A model generated the notes under the pieces. The model saw only the letters and a list, made by a program, of their open reading frames with translations, did not search any database and had not been told where the DNA came from. A stretch of DNA of 64,000 bases, taken from positions 62,001 to 126,000 of the forward strand of contig OZ220472.1 in assembly GCA_965115995.1 (NCBI GenBank). Direction: 5' to 3'. Numbering within the stretch: position 1 is the stretch's first letter; every line of letters starts with the position of its first letter. The translations under genes were made by a program, and so were the position numbers. This DNA is from Poriferisodalis sp026713105 (GTDB lineage: Bacteria > Actinomycetota > Acidimicrobiia > Acidimicrobiales > Poriferisodalaceae). Shown here piece after piece: positions 24,013 through 32,629 of the stretch.

Positions 24013-25248
24013 ATGGTCAGCGCCGATGAGATTCGCGACGAAGCCCGGACGTGGCTCTCCGAGCACTGGCACCGCGAGCGGCCCCTCATCGAGTGGCGCA
24101 ACCTGCTGGCCGACACTGGGTGGGGCACACCCTCGTGGCCGGCCGAGTGGCACGGGCGAGGCTTGCCGCCATCCATGGATGCGGTCGTGGCTCGCGAATT
24201 CGACGCCGTCGGAGCGGTGGGTGTCGCGGCCGGCGTCAGCATGTACCTCGTGGCCCCGACGCTGCTCGCACACGCCGACGACGACCAGAAGCAGCGTCAC
24301 CTGCGCCCGATCCTGACCGGCGAGCACAAGTGGTGCCAGCTGTTCTCCGAGCCCACTAACGGCTCGGACCTTGCGGGGCTGGTGACCCGGGCCGACCGCG
24401 ACGGCGACGAGTGGATCGTCAACGGGCAGAAAGTGTGGAACTCCGGGGCGCACAAGGCCCGTTTCGGCATCCTGATGGCCCGCACCAACTGGGACGTGCC
24501 CAAGCACCAGGGCATCTCGTACTTCCTTATCCCCATGGAACAGCCCGGCGTCGAGGTGCGCCCGCTCCGCCAGATGAACGGCCATGCCACCTTCAACGAG
24601 GTGTTTTTCGAAGATGCCCGCGTTCCCGGCAACGAGCTGGTCGGCAACCCCGGCGACGGCTGGCGCATCGGCCTCACCACGCTGACCCACGAACGGGCCG
24701 CGGTCGCCACGCGCCGTCCCCGCTACCCGGTCGACGGGGGCCCGACGGTCGAACGGGCAAAGCAGGAGAGCGACGAGTACTTCGCCACCTACAAGTGGTA
24801 CCCGCAGCGGGCAGGGAGGGCGAACCTGGTCATTCCCGAGGCAGAACGAACCGGCCGGGTCGACGATCCGGTGGTGCGCCAGCAGATCACCCGAGTCGAG
24901 ACGCTGCGGCGCATCTCGTCGTGGACCACCCAGCGCGCCCGGGCCGCCCGTGCCGCCGGCAAGCCGCCCGGCCCGGAAGGCTCGCTCACCAAGCTCAACA
25001 TGTCGGTCACCGCCCGGGCTTGCCACGTTGCCCACACGATGATCGCTGGCTCGATGGGCATGCTGGTCGGACCCGGCTCCAATTCCGATGGCATCGTGTC
25101 GGAGATCCTGATGTCCACACCGGCCATGTCGATCGCCGGCGGCACCGACGAGATCCAGCGCAACATCATCGGCGAGCGCGTGCTGGGACTGCCCAAGGAA
25201 CCCGACGACGCCAAGGAGATTCCCTACAAGGACGCCCGCCGCAACTGA
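24013..25248 (+). CDS. Acyl-CoA dehydrogenase
   Basis: 411 residues. FAD-enzyme blocks: N-terminal helical domain, LFSEPTNGSDLAGLVTRADR (the FAD/substrate motif), EWIVNGQKVWNSGAH, and a C-terminal helical domain with SIAGGTDEIQRNIIGERVLG, the quinone/FAD-binding signature that includes the usual GxxE region. It catalyses alpha,beta-dehydrogenation of an acyl-CoA with electrons to ETF. The insertion around residues 240-300 (VDGGPTVERAKQESDEYFAT) is longer than in straight-chain enzymes, hinting at a bulky or steroid-like acyl chain (weak inference). Confidence 0.92.
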   Translation: MVSADEIRDEARTWLSEHWHRERPLIEWRNLLADTGWGTPSWPAEWHGRGLPPSMDAVVAREFDAVGAVGVAAGVSMYLVAPTLLAHADDDQKQRHLRPILTGEHKWCQLFSEPTNGSDLAGLVTRADRDGDEWIVNGQKVWNSGAHKARFGILMARTNWDVPKHQGISYFLIPMEQPGVEVRPLRQMNGHATFNEVFFEDARVPGNELVGNPGDGWRIGLTTLTHERAAVATRRPRYPVDGGPTVERAKQESDEYFATYKWYPQRAGRANLVIPEAERTGRVDDPVVRQQITRVETLRRISSWTTQRARAARAAGKPPGPEGSLTKLNMSVTARACHVAHTMIAGSMGMLVGPGSNSDGIVSEILMSTPAMSIAGGTDEIQRNIIGERVLGLPKEPDDAKEIPYKDARRN

Positions 25249-25254
25249 CGCCTG

Positions 25255-25342
25255 CCCAACGGCAGTTATTCAGGAAAAAAGTCTGTATATGTTCTAAATA
25301 GAAGAAAAATATTTGTTTAGGACGAAACTGGCAGTATTCTCC
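25255..25342 (+). promoter_or_regulatory. AT-rich promoter region of the Fic gene
   Basis: About 90 bases of strikingly low GC content precede the Fic gene. TTGTTT (25313-25318) and TATTCT (25335-25340) are a possible -35/-10 pair with 16 bp between; this would put transcription start at about 25348, next to the ATG at 25349. The AT-richness against the surrounding GC-rich genes suggests either a strong promoter or recently acquired DNA. Confidence 0.4.
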
Positions 25343-26872
25343 ATGCGCATGGCCTCGCCCGCTGCACCGCCGTGGCCACGCGGCGTCCGAACGGTCTTCT
25401 TCGACGATGACGACGGTGTCGCGCCGACGGCCACGATTCGCCGGGCAGTCGCCGGTGGACATCTTCGCCGACTCGCGCCCCGGCTGTACACATCGGATAC
25501 CGCGAGCGATGCAGCCGAGATCGTCGCTCACAATCTCTGGCGCATCTTGGGTCGCACGATCCCTGACGCCGTGATCGTCGACCGCTCTGCTGCTGAGGAC
25601 GGCAAGGTCATCGATGGCGTTCTCTATGTCGCCACCGACCAGCGGCACACCGTGCTACGGCTGCCGGGCGTCGAGGTTCGAGTACGTCCTCATCAAGCAG
25701 GCCTTGACGGCACCGATGACCTGCCATGGCCGCACGGACTGCGCATGTCCCGACCTGCCCGCATTCTCGTCGACAACCTGGTGCCGTCACGCGGTCGCGG
25801 CGTCAGGGCCTCTCGGACGCTGTCGCTCGCAGAGCTGGAAGATTGGGTGGCACACAAGGCCTCCTTCATGGACCGGGCGCGCACACTGCGCCTGCGCGAC
25901 GAAGCAATCGAACTGGCCGAACGGATTGAGGCCACCGACCGTGTCCGCGAGATCCATGCGCTGTTCGAACGGCTCGACGGCCGCGAGCCGTTGTCGCCAG
26001 ACAGCGGGGAACTGTTTGCAGCTTTCGTTCAGGGTGAAGCGTGGGATGAGCAGCGTGTGGAGATGTTCACCGTGCTGGCGGATGGCCTGGCCTCATTCGA
26101 AGACCCCGACCTGCCCCAGCATCTCGCTGCGGGGTCCTACAACCTTGAGTTGCCGTTTTTCGAGAGCTATTTCTCCAACTACATCGAGGGCACGATTTTC
26201 GAGGTGGATGAGGCACGCCGAATCATCGAGACTCAGCAGCCGCCGGCGTCTCGTCCAGCCGATGGTCATGACATCTTGGGCACCTACCGGTGTGTTGCCG
26301 ATGCCGTCGGTCGTCGAGCTGTATCCGACAACCCAGCTGAGTCGTTGTTGTTCCTGCGGGAACGTCATGCATCCATTCTGCAAGGCAGGCCCGAACTAGG
26401 ACCCGGCCAGTGGAAGCAGGTGAACAACCGTGTCGGTAGCTACCACTTCGTCGCTCCGCATCTCGTCGAAGGCACGTTGCTCAAGGGACTCGAACTTGCT
26501 CAGCCTGTGCCGGCCGGATTCCGACGGGCGCTGTACATGATGATGATGGTGTCCGAGGTTCATCCGTTCGCCGATGGCAATGGTCGAGTCGCACGCGTCA
26601 TGATGAACGCGGAGCTGTCCGCGGCCAACGAAGCCCGGATCGTGATCCCCACCGTGTTTCGCAACGAGTACCTCGGTGGCGTGAAGCGCACTTCGGCATC
26701 CCAGGCACGCAATCTCTCCTCGTTCGTGCGAGTCATGAGCTTTGCCTGGCGCTGGACTGCCGCGATGCCTTGGAATGACCGGGCGGCAACCGAAGGGCAG
26801 ATGGTCGCCACCAATGCGCTCAGCGAGCCCGACGACTCTGCGATCGGTGGCATCAAGCTCCGATTGCCCTGA
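25343..26872 (+). CDS. Fic family AMPylase-like protein with AbiEi-like N-terminal domain
   Basis: 509 residues from ATG 25343 (ATG 25349 also possible). Residues about 25-110 look like the winged-helix start of AbiEi-type antitoxins (ATIRRAVAGGHLRRLAPRLY). The Fic core shows FFESYFSNYIEGTIFEVDEA, where SNYIEG fits the inhibitory-helix motif (S/T)xxxE(G/N), and further on VHPFADGNGRVARVMMN, a complete HPFx(D/N)GNGRxxR motif. It should therefore transfer AMP (or another nucleotide part) to a protein and be self-inhibited. No separate antitoxin is adjacent, which fits internal inhibition. Confidence 0.88.
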   Translation: MRMASPAAPPWPRGVRTVFFDDDDGVAPTATIRRAVAGGHLRRLAPRLYTSDTASDAAEIVAHNLWRILGRTIPDAVIVDRSAAEDGKVIDGVLYVATDQRHTVLRLPGVEVRVRPHQAGLDGTDDLPWPHGLRMSRPARILVDNLVPSRGRGVRASRTLSLAELEDWVAHKASFMDRARTLRLRDEAIELAERIEATDRVREIHALFERLDGREPLSPDSGELFAAFVQGEAWDEQRVEMFTVLADGLASFEDPDLPQHLAAGSYNLELPFFESYFSNYIEGTIFEVDEARRIIETQQPPASRPADGHDILGTYRCVADAVGRRAVSDNPAESLLFLRERHASILQGRPELGPGQWKQVNNRVGSYHFVAPHLVEGTLLKGLELAQPVPAGFRRALYMMMMVSEVHPFADGNGRVARVMMNAELSAANEARIVIPTVFRNEYLGGVKRTSASQARNLSSFVRVMSFAWRWTAAMPWNDRAATEGQMVATNALSEPDDSAIGGIKLRLP

Positions 26873-26966
26873 GGTTCGGTGGGGTCGGTACGATTCGAAG
26901 CGGGCGACGGGCTCTGCGCACGGACAGGTTGGCACCGGTCGCGGATCCATACCGATGGGAGGTGAC

Positions 26967-27449
26967 ATGGCCACGCTCGGCATCCGGCACGCCGTGCTGT
27001 GGGTCACCGATCCTGAGGCATCGGCTCGCTTCTACAACCAGGCGCTGGGGCTTGAAGTCGTGAACCGTTACGGCACGGCTGTGTTCATGGCATCGCCCGA
27101 CTCAAACACCGACCACGACCTCGGGCTGTTCGACGCAGCCGGCGAGGGCGCACCGCCGCGCCATGTCGGGCTGTACCACGTGGCCTGGGAGGTGGCGACG
27201 CTCGCCGAGCTGGCCGAGGCCAAGACCCGGCTGGCTGAGATGGGCGTGCTCGTGGGCGAGAACAATCACGGCGTCAGCCGCAGCCTGTACTGCCACGACC
27301 CTGACGGCATCGAATTCGAGGTGATGTGGGAAGTCCCGATCGAGCTCTATGAAGAGGGCGCCCCGAGCAACATCCCGCTCGATCTCGAAGCCGACATGGC
27401 CCGCTGGGGCGCCAACCGGCCCGGCCGAGGCGCCCAGCCCGCCGCCTAG
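26967..27449 (+). CDS. VOC family (glyoxalase/extradiol dioxygenase-like) protein
   Basis: 160 residues from ATG 26967, with GGGAGG 6 nt upstream. It has the paired beta-alpha-beta-beta-beta pattern of vicinal-oxygen-chelate proteins: GIRHAVLWVTDPEASARFYN, LGLEVVNRYG, then GLYHVAWEVATLAELAEAKT and YCHDPDGIEFEVMWE. Metal ligands expected from the family are visible as His in IRHAV, His in YHVAWE and Glu in EFEVMW. Substrate could be a catechol, methylglyoxal-type adduct or drug; not decided. Confidence 0.85.
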   Translation: MATLGIRHAVLWVTDPEASARFYNQALGLEVVNRYGTAVFMASPDSNTDHDLGLFDAAGEGAPPRHVGLYHVAWEVATLAELAEAKTRLAEMGVLVGENNHGVSRSLYCHDPDGIEFEVMWEVPIELYEEGAPSNIPLDLEADMARWGANRPGRGAQPAA

Positions 27450-27462
27450 GCGCTTGAGTCCG

Positions 27463-27480
27463 AGGCACCGAGCGGTGCCT
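27463..27480. terminator. Hairpin terminator between convergent genes
   Basis: AGGCACC-gagc-GGTGCCT forms a perfect 7-bp stem in the 35-bp gap between the VOC gene (plus) and the amidohydrolase (minus). It lacks a T-run, as is common in high-GC actinobacteria, and could serve both directions. Confidence 0.6.
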
Positions 27481-27484
27481 GGCG

Positions 27485-28660
27485 CTAGACGTCGATCTTG
27501 TAGAGCTCTGCGGCGTTGTCCTGCAGGATCCGCTTCTGCGTGGCGGCGTCGAGGCTGCCGATCGCGTCGCGTACCCGCTCGACGCTGCGCGGGTACAGGC
27601 ATGTGGGGTGGGGGATGTCGGTCTCGAACATGATCTGGGTGGCCCCGATGTGGTCGATGGCCGGCGCCAGCGTCTGCGATTCGAACCAGAAGCAGCCGTA
27701 GAACTGCCGCCGGAAGTAGTCCGAAGGCTTCATCGAGAGGTGTGCCAGATGCTCGGGGGCGGTCTCGCCGCACTGGTAGTCGAGCGCATCGAGCAGGAAC
27801 GGGATCCAGCCGACGCCGCTCTCCACCGACACGAAGTTCAGGTTCGGGTAGCGCTCGGGCACGTCGCTGACCAGGAGGTTCACCATCCAGCGCAGTTGAC
27901 CCAGGAAGATTGCCGCCCCGCCGAGGGAGATCTTCACGTCGCCCGACCACGTGTCGTAGGGCACCTTGCCCGACCAGTCGATGTCGCCCTCCGATGCGCC
28001 GATGTGAAAGTTGACCGGCATCTCGAGTGCCTCGCAGATCTCCCAGAACGGCCGCCAGTCGGGCTGGGCGAAGTTCGGCATGCCCGAGTCGTGCGGGTTG
28101 GAGCACATCACGATGCCCTTGGCACCGTTGCGATGCGCCCGGTCCACCTCGAGCACGCTGGCGTCGATATCCCACCACGGCACCAGCGCCATCGGCAGGA
28201 TCCGGCCGCCTGAGCGGGCCTGCAGGTCGGCCATCCAGTCGTTGTAGATCTCCACGCAGGCGATGCGCAGCGCCCGGTCTTCGACCTTGAGGAAGTTCTG
28301 GTTCCCGAAGCCGCCGACGTTGGGGTACACGATGCCGTGGCTCACGCCCATGGCGTCCATGAGCTCGAGGCGGGCGTCGCAGTCGTAGGAAGCCGCGTGC
28401 ACCATCTCGATGTCGTGCTTGAGGAACTTCAGCCCGAGCATCTTCTCGCCGTCGGGCCCGATCGCGGAGACCGCCGAGTCGCCGGCGATCGGGATGTCGC
28501 CGTTGACGACCCACTTTCGCTTGCCGTCGTGCTCACGGATCTGCGGCACCAGGTCGCGGTACTTCGCCGGCGCCCCGCTGGTCCACAGGTCGTGCGGCTC
28601 GGTCCAGTGCGTGTCCGAATCGACGATCTTGATCCCGGGAAAGAACTCGGTGATCGGCAT
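27485..28660 (-). CDS. Amidohydrolase 2 family protein (COG2159 type)
   Basis: 391 residues from ATG 28660, preceded by AAGGGGG. IVDSDTHWTEPHDLW gives the N-terminal metal motif in the D-x-H form, PVNFHIGASEG supplies a mid-barrel His, VSVESGVGWIPFLLDALDYQ and TDIPHPTCLYP the late Glu and Asp. This is the pattern of the large TIM-barrel group with decarboxylases (e.g. ACMSD-like). No partner gene in the neighbourhood tells the substrate. A divergent EthD-domain gene starts 176 bp away. Confidence 0.85.
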   Translation of the reverse strand: MPITEFFPGIKIVDSDTHWTEPHDLWTSGAPAKYRDLVPQIREHDGKRKWVVNGDIPIAGDSAVSAIGPDGEKMLGLKFLKHDIEMVHAASYDCDARLELMDAMGVSHGIVYPNVGGFGNQNFLKVEDRALRIACVEIYNDWMADLQARSGGRILPMALVPWWDIDASVLEVDRAHRNGAKGIVMCSNPHDSGMPNFAQPDWRPFWEICEALEMPVNFHIGASEGDIDWSGKVPYDTWSGDVKISLGGAAIFLGQLRWMVNLLVSDVPERYPNLNFVSVESGVGWIPFLLDALDYQCGETAPEHLAHLSMKPSDYFRRQFYGCFWFESQTLAPAIDHIGATQIMFETDIPHPTCLYPRSVERVRDAIGSLDAATQKRILQDNAAELYKIDV

Positions 28661-28835
28661 GCTGTGCGCCCCCTTGCTGCTCTGCGGCAGCCACGTCGAA
28701 ATTACCAGCCTGGCCCCCACGCGATCCGAGGCGGGCGCTGGATGTAACCATCGGCACGGCTCCCGGCGGTTGCCAAATGGGGCCGGAACTAGCCTCACCG
28801 CAAGGCGAACTCGCCCGAGGCTGAGGAGGCGAACG

Positions 28836-29609
28836 ATGCTGCGACTGACGTTCTTGCTGCGACGCAAGGAAGGCATGAGCCGGGCCGAGATGCAGGACTA
28901 CTGGCTCAACGTGCACGGCCCGCTGGTGGTAGCGCACTCGGCGAAGGCGAAGATGCTCCGTTACGTGCAGGTGCACACGACCGACGACGATCACAGCCGG
29001 CTGCCGGGCCGGCGGGGTCAGATGGAAGAGCCCTACGACGGGGCGGCCGAGGTCTGGTGGGAATCGAAGGAAACGATGCTGGCTGCCATGCGCACCGATG
29101 CCGGCCGCGAGTTCGACCGGGTGCTGGTCGAAGACGAGCTCAACTTCGCCGACATCAAGAACTCCACCGCGTACTACTGCTACGAGTACCCGCAGGTGAA
29201 CCCGACGCCGGAGAACATCGTCGCCACCGACCGCTCCAGCCTGGTCAAGCTGTACTTCAGCTACCGCCACCTGCCGTCGATGAGCATCGACGAGGCGCAG
29301 TGGTACTGGCGGACGCACCACGGACCGATCATCCGCCGCCAGGCCCAATCGTCGGGAATCCTGCGCTACCAACAGGTGCATGCCGACGAGCACTCGTTCA
29401 CCGCAGCCGTCAACCGCTCACGAGGTTCGACGGTCGAGCCCTACACCGGTCACGCCGAGGTCTGGATGGACCGCAGCGCCATGGGCAATGCAATCCCCGA
29501 GAACCGTGCCGCATCCCGCCGGGCGTATGAGGACGAAGCCAACTTCATCGACTTCGGCCGCTCGGTGATGTTCCTGGCCAAAGAGCACGTGATGGTCGAC
29601 CACCGCTGA
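28836..29609 (+). CDS. Tandem EthD-domain protein
   Basis: 257 residues from ATG 28836 with GAGGAGG 7 nt upstream. Two dimeric alpha+beta-barrel repeats of about 125 residues each can be aligned. LTFLLRRKEGMSRAEMQDYW and LNVHGPLV in the first correspond to KLYFSYRHLPSMSIDEAQWY and RTHHGPII in the second. EthD proteins accompany ether- or polyketide-degrading enzymes and may be small monooxygenases/cyclases. A duplicated domain in one chain would fold as an internal dimer. Confidence 0.8.
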   Translation: MLRLTFLLRRKEGMSRAEMQDYWLNVHGPLVVAHSAKAKMLRYVQVHTTDDDHSRLPGRRGQMEEPYDGAAEVWWESKETMLAAMRTDAGREFDRVLVEDELNFADIKNSTAYYCYEYPQVNPTPENIVATDRSSLVKLYFSYRHLPSMSIDEAQWYWRTHHGPIIRRQAQSSGILRYQQVHADEHSFTAAVNRSRGSTVEPYTGHAEVWMDRSAMGNAIPENRAASRRAYEDEANFIDFGRSVMFLAKEHVMVDHR

Positions 29610-29639
29610 AGCTCCTGCCCGCCGATGCTCGCGAGCGCG

Positions 29640-31250
29640 TTAGGTGTGTTCTTGACGGCGCACCACCAGGAACCAGGTGAGCACGAACGACAGGACCACC
29701 AGGATCACGCCCATCAGCCCTGCTTCGGCGATGAACGCATCTTCGAATGATCCGTAGATCCGCGTGGTCAGCGTGGAGAAGCCGAGGGGCGAGACCAGCA
29801 GGCTGATCGGCAGCTCCTTCATGACCGAGAGCAGCACGAGGCCAGCACCCGCCGCGAGTGCGGGGCCCATGACCGGCAGGTCCACGGTGAAGAGGCGGCG
29901 CACCGGACCTGCGCCGAGCAGGCGGGCCGAGTCGTGCAGCTGGCCGGGCACGCTGCGGACCGCCACGATGCTGACGCCCATTGCGAGCGACCCGAAGCGC
30001 ACGATGTACGCGAAGATCAGCAGCACGGTCGTGTCGCCCAGCAGCTCTAGGACGAGGTCGGTTCGAAGCGTCCAGAAGCGCATCGACAGCGCGATGAGCA
30101 GGCCGGGCAGCGCAAAGGTGCTGATCACCACTGCGTGTGCCAACGACCCGGTTCGTGAGCGGTGACGACCTACCAGCATTGCGATCGGCAGCACCGCAGC
30201 GACAGAGATCAGTGCCGCCACGACGCTCACCCAGAGGGTGTTGAACGTGGCATCGGCGATGCTCGGATAGTCGACCGCGAGCGCTCGCTCGCCGGTGATC
30301 GAACGAAGCACGCCTCGCTGAGCCCAATCCACCAAGGCGATGAAGGGAGCGCCCACGCTGGCGAAGACCGTGATCACCACCGCCGCCAGTGCCGCCGGCC
30401 GCCAGCGACCCAGGTGGTAGTCGAGCGGTCGTTGGCCCCCCGAACGTGTCCCGTCAGGCAGCCGGCGGGAGAACCATCGCTCGGCTAGCACCACCGCCGC
30501 AGCCAGGACCAGCAGCATCAGGCTCAGCGCCAGCGCCACGGGCGGGTTCGCGAGGTAGTTCGTGGCGATAGCTCGCGTCAGCGTGTCATATCGCATGAGC
30601 TGCACGGCGCCGAAGTCGCTCAGCGTGTACAGGAACACCAGCAGCGTTCCCGCGCCGATAGCGGTGCCCGCATGCGGCAGGCAGATCCGCCGGAACACCG
30701 CGAGCGCGCTGTCTCCGAGCAGCCGGGCGCTCTCTTCGAGGCTGCCGGGGAGCTGCCGCAGCCGGGCCGCGACCGGCAGGTACACGTAGGGATAGGTCAT
30801 CAGCACCAGCACCAGCCACGCGCCGAAGAACCCCCGCAGCTCCGGCACTGTGGTGATGCCGAGGCGCGCTGCCAGATCGTTGGCCAGCCCGCCCGGGTTA
30901 AGCGTGCGGATGAAGGCCGCGGCGCCGACGAACGTCGGATACACCAGCGGCAGCGGTAGCAGCACGCGCCACAGCCGGCGCAGCGGCAGGTCGGTGCGCA
31001 TGGTGAGCCAAGCAAGGCCGGTCCCGAGGAATGCAGCGCACGCGGACACCGAAACGGCGAGCCGGAGCGTGCGCCACAGCGGGCCGAGGGTGCGAGCGCT
31101 CCACAGCAGGCCCTCGGGACCGGTGCCGTCACGCAGCGCCCGGTACACGAGATACACGCCGGGGAAGGCGAACAGAAACGCCAGCATCACACCGGCGACG
31201 CGCAGCGCCGAAGGTGCGGTGCTGCGCCCTCGCCGGGCTGCTGCGATCAT
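29640..31250 (-). CDS. Ferric iron ABC transporter permease (FbpB-like, fused halves)
   Basis: 536 residues with about 12 hydrophobic segments, in two homologous halves (roughly 1-270 and 271-536). Each carries an EAA-type loop: LEESARLLGDSALAVFRRIC in the first and LHDSARLLGAGPVRRLFTVD in the second. This duplicated-permease design is that of FbpB/SfuB iron(III) transporters. It sits 36 bp after its binding-protein gene on the same strand. The ATPase subunit (FbpC) is not adjacent; the plus-strand ATPase at 37537 is of the sugar-porter type. Confidence 0.9.
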   Translation of the reverse strand: MIAAARRGRSTAPSALRVAGVMLAFLFAFPGVYLVYRALRDGTGPEGLLWSARTLGPLWRTLRLAVSVSACAAFLGTGLAWLTMRTDLPLRRLWRVLLPLPLVYPTFVGAAAFIRTLNPGGLANDLAARLGITTVPELRGFFGAWLVLVLMTYPYVYLPVAARLRQLPGSLEESARLLGDSALAVFRRICLPHAGTAIGAGTLLVFLYTLSDFGAVQLMRYDTLTRAIATNYLANPPVALALSLMLLVLAAAVVLAERWFSRRLPDGTRSGGQRPLDYHLGRWRPAALAAVVITVFASVGAPFIALVDWAQRGVLRSITGERALAVDYPSIADATFNTLWVSVVAALISVAAVLPIAMLVGRHRSRTGSLAHAVVISTFALPGLLIALSMRFWTLRTDLVLELLGDTTVLLIFAYIVRFGSLAMGVSIVAVRSVPGQLHDSARLLGAGPVRRLFTVDLPVMGPALAAGAGLVLLSVMKELPISLLVSPLGFSTLTTRIYGSFEDAFIAEAGLMGVILVVLSFVLTWFLVVRRQEHT

Positions 31251-31286
31251 CTCAGCGACCCGTTCGGGCCGGCATCGGGATGGATG

Positions 31287-32405
31287 TCACTCGTTCAGGA
31301 TGCCGCTGGCCTCGATGATCTCGGTGGAGCGCGCAAAACCATCGCCGAGCGAGTCGAAGCTAATGCTCCCGATCTCGGGGCCGCCCAGCGCCGGCAGGAC
31401 ATCGGCGGGGGCGACTCCGGCGGCGAGCGGGTACTCGAGCGTTTCCCCGCTGAAGTAGCGCTGCGCAGGCTCGCTCAGCAGGTAGGCGATGAATTCGTTG
31501 GCGGAGTCGCCGTTCGAGCTGGAGGCGGTCACGGTGGCGGCCGTGATGATCAGCAGCGAGCCGATGTCGTCGCCGGCGAATTCCCAGTTCGCGGCACGGT
31601 GGTCGTCACCGGACGCCGCCGCAACTTGGTACTGGTAGTAGTGGTTCACGAGACCCATGTCGATCTCGCCCCGACCCGCGGCCTCCACGATGGACCGGTT
31701 ATTGGGGTAGTAGCGGGCACCGTTGGCGACCATCTCGTCGAGCCATCGGGCTGCGACGTCGTCGCCGTTCTGCGTTCGGAATACCGTGAACCAGTCGACG
31801 AACGAACCGTTGGTCGCGGGGATTGCCACCCGACCGCGGAAGCGTTCGCCGGTGAGGTCGAAGACCGACGCGGGCAGTTCGCTGTCGGCGACGTTGTCGA
31901 GGTTGTAGACGAGCACGCGCTTGCGGCCGGTGAAGCCGACCCACGTGCCCGAAGCCGAACGGTTCTCCTCGCTCACGAGTCCTAGGACGTCGCTGTCGAT
32001 CGTCCTCAGCAGTCCCTTGCCTTCGAGGAATCCCACCGGTCCGGGCGAGCGCGACAAGTACACGTCAGCCGCGGTGCGATCGCCTTCTTCTGCGAGCAGC
32101 AGGGCCAGGTCGGTTGAGGCACCCCAGCGGACCGCCACCTCGATGCCAGTCTCGCAAGCGAACGCGTCGAGCACCGGCTGGATCAGGTTCTCGGTGCGGC
32201 CGGAATAGACGGTGAGCTGTCGGTCGGTCTCCGAAGCGCAGTCACCGTCGAAGATCTGCGCGGCGGGTCCTTCCAGCGTGCGCGCCGAGCCGCACGCGGC
32301 GGCAATCGTCGCGACCGTCACGGCGAGAGCTGCCCAACGAAGACGTGGCGAGCGGGCTACGCATGATTTCGGTCGGGTTGAGGGGTAGTGCGGGTGCGTG
32401 TGCAT
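31287..32405 (-). CDS. Ferric iron ABC transporter substrate-binding lipoprotein (FbpA/FutA-like)
   Basis: 372 residues from ATG 32405. Signal with lipobox TIAAAC. The mature chain begins LTVYSGRTENLIQPVLDAFA, the typical YSGRxE start of iron(III)-binding proteins, with DVYLSRSPGPVGFLEGKGLL, a hinge segment and NGARYYPNNRSIVEAAGRGE followed by VNHYYQYQ, where paired Tyr (HYYQY) are the iron ligands of this class. It delivers Fe3+ to the FbpB-like permease downstream. An operator resembling an iron box overlaps its promoter. Confidence 0.9.
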   Translation of the reverse strand: MHTHPHYPSTRPKSCVARSPRLRWAALAVTVATIAAACGSARTLEGPAAQIFDGDCASETDRQLTVYSGRTENLIQPVLDAFACETGIEVAVRWGASTDLALLLAEEGDRTAADVYLSRSPGPVGFLEGKGLLRTIDSDVLGLVSEENRSASGTWVGFTGRKRVLVYNLDNVADSELPASVFDLTGERFRGRVAIPATNGSFVDWFTVFRTQNGDDVAARWLDEMVANGARYYPNNRSIVEAAGRGEIDMGLVNHYYQYQVAAASGDDHRAANWEFAGDDIGSLLIITAATVTASSSNGDSANEFIAYLLSEPAQRYFSGETLEYPLAAGVAPADVLPALGGPEIGSISFDSLGDGFARSTEIIEASGILNE

Positions 32406-32413
32406 GGCGCAGC

Positions 32414-32458
32414 ACTATAGCCAGAGTTTCCGTTAGATGTAAAGGAACCTTAACTAAC
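32414..32458 (-). promoter_or_regulatory. Promoter and iron-box-like operator of the iron transport operon
   Basis: On the minus strand TTTACA (32438-32443) and TATAGT (32414-32419) are separated by 18 bp; start of transcription would fall at about 32407, practically at ATG 32405 (leaderless). A 27-bp imperfect dyad (32432-32458: outer GTTAG/CTAAC, inner AAGG/CCTT) covers the -35. By hand it matches 11 of 19 positions of the IdeR/DtxR consensus as I recall it. Iron-dependent repression is therefore likely but unproven. Confidence 0.55.
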
Positions 32459-32555
32459 GCAGCGCGGGCAGCCAACCGGCACACACCCGTCGCCCTCGTG
32501 ATGGCGCCCCGGCGGAATTCGCTTGTGTACATTGGCGATGCGGCCCTAGGGTCGC

Positions 32556-32627
32556 TGGTGGAACTAGACGGAATCGAACCGTCCGAGGTCGGCTATCAAT
32601 CCAGCTCGGCGCACCAGCGCTAGTCCC
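32556..32627 (-). pseudogene. tRNA-like pseudogene with intact acceptor stem, T-arm and CCA
   Basis: Read on the minus strand, the 72-nt segment has 5' GGGACTA pairing with TAGTTCC (7 bp, one G-T), discriminator A and encoded CCA. It also has a perfect T-arm GACGG-TTCGATT-CCGTC. Only three D-stem pairs (GCT/AGC) can be formed. The anticodon arm cannot be drawn as five pairs with a 7-base loop having T33, and position 8 is G instead of T. It is too short and wrongly shaped for tRNA-Sec and lacks tmRNA features. I read it as a decayed tRNA, possibly a former integration site. Confidence 0.55.
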
Positions 32628-32629
32628 TT

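Noticed and set aside
23947..25035. Minus-strand open frame over the acyl-CoA dehydrogenase
   Set aside because: Antisense shadow; the plus strand has all acyl-CoA dehydrogenase motifs.
27102..28514. 470-codon minus-strand frame overlapping VOC and amidohydrolase genes
   Set aside because: Out of frame with both real genes and Arg/Gly-rich; ends where composition changes, not where a domain would.
32556..32627. selC (tRNA-Sec) to go with the selenoprotein
   Set aside because: Only 72 nt, no long variable arm, no UCA anticodon in a loop, and a 7-bp acceptor stem. Does not fit tRNA-Sec.
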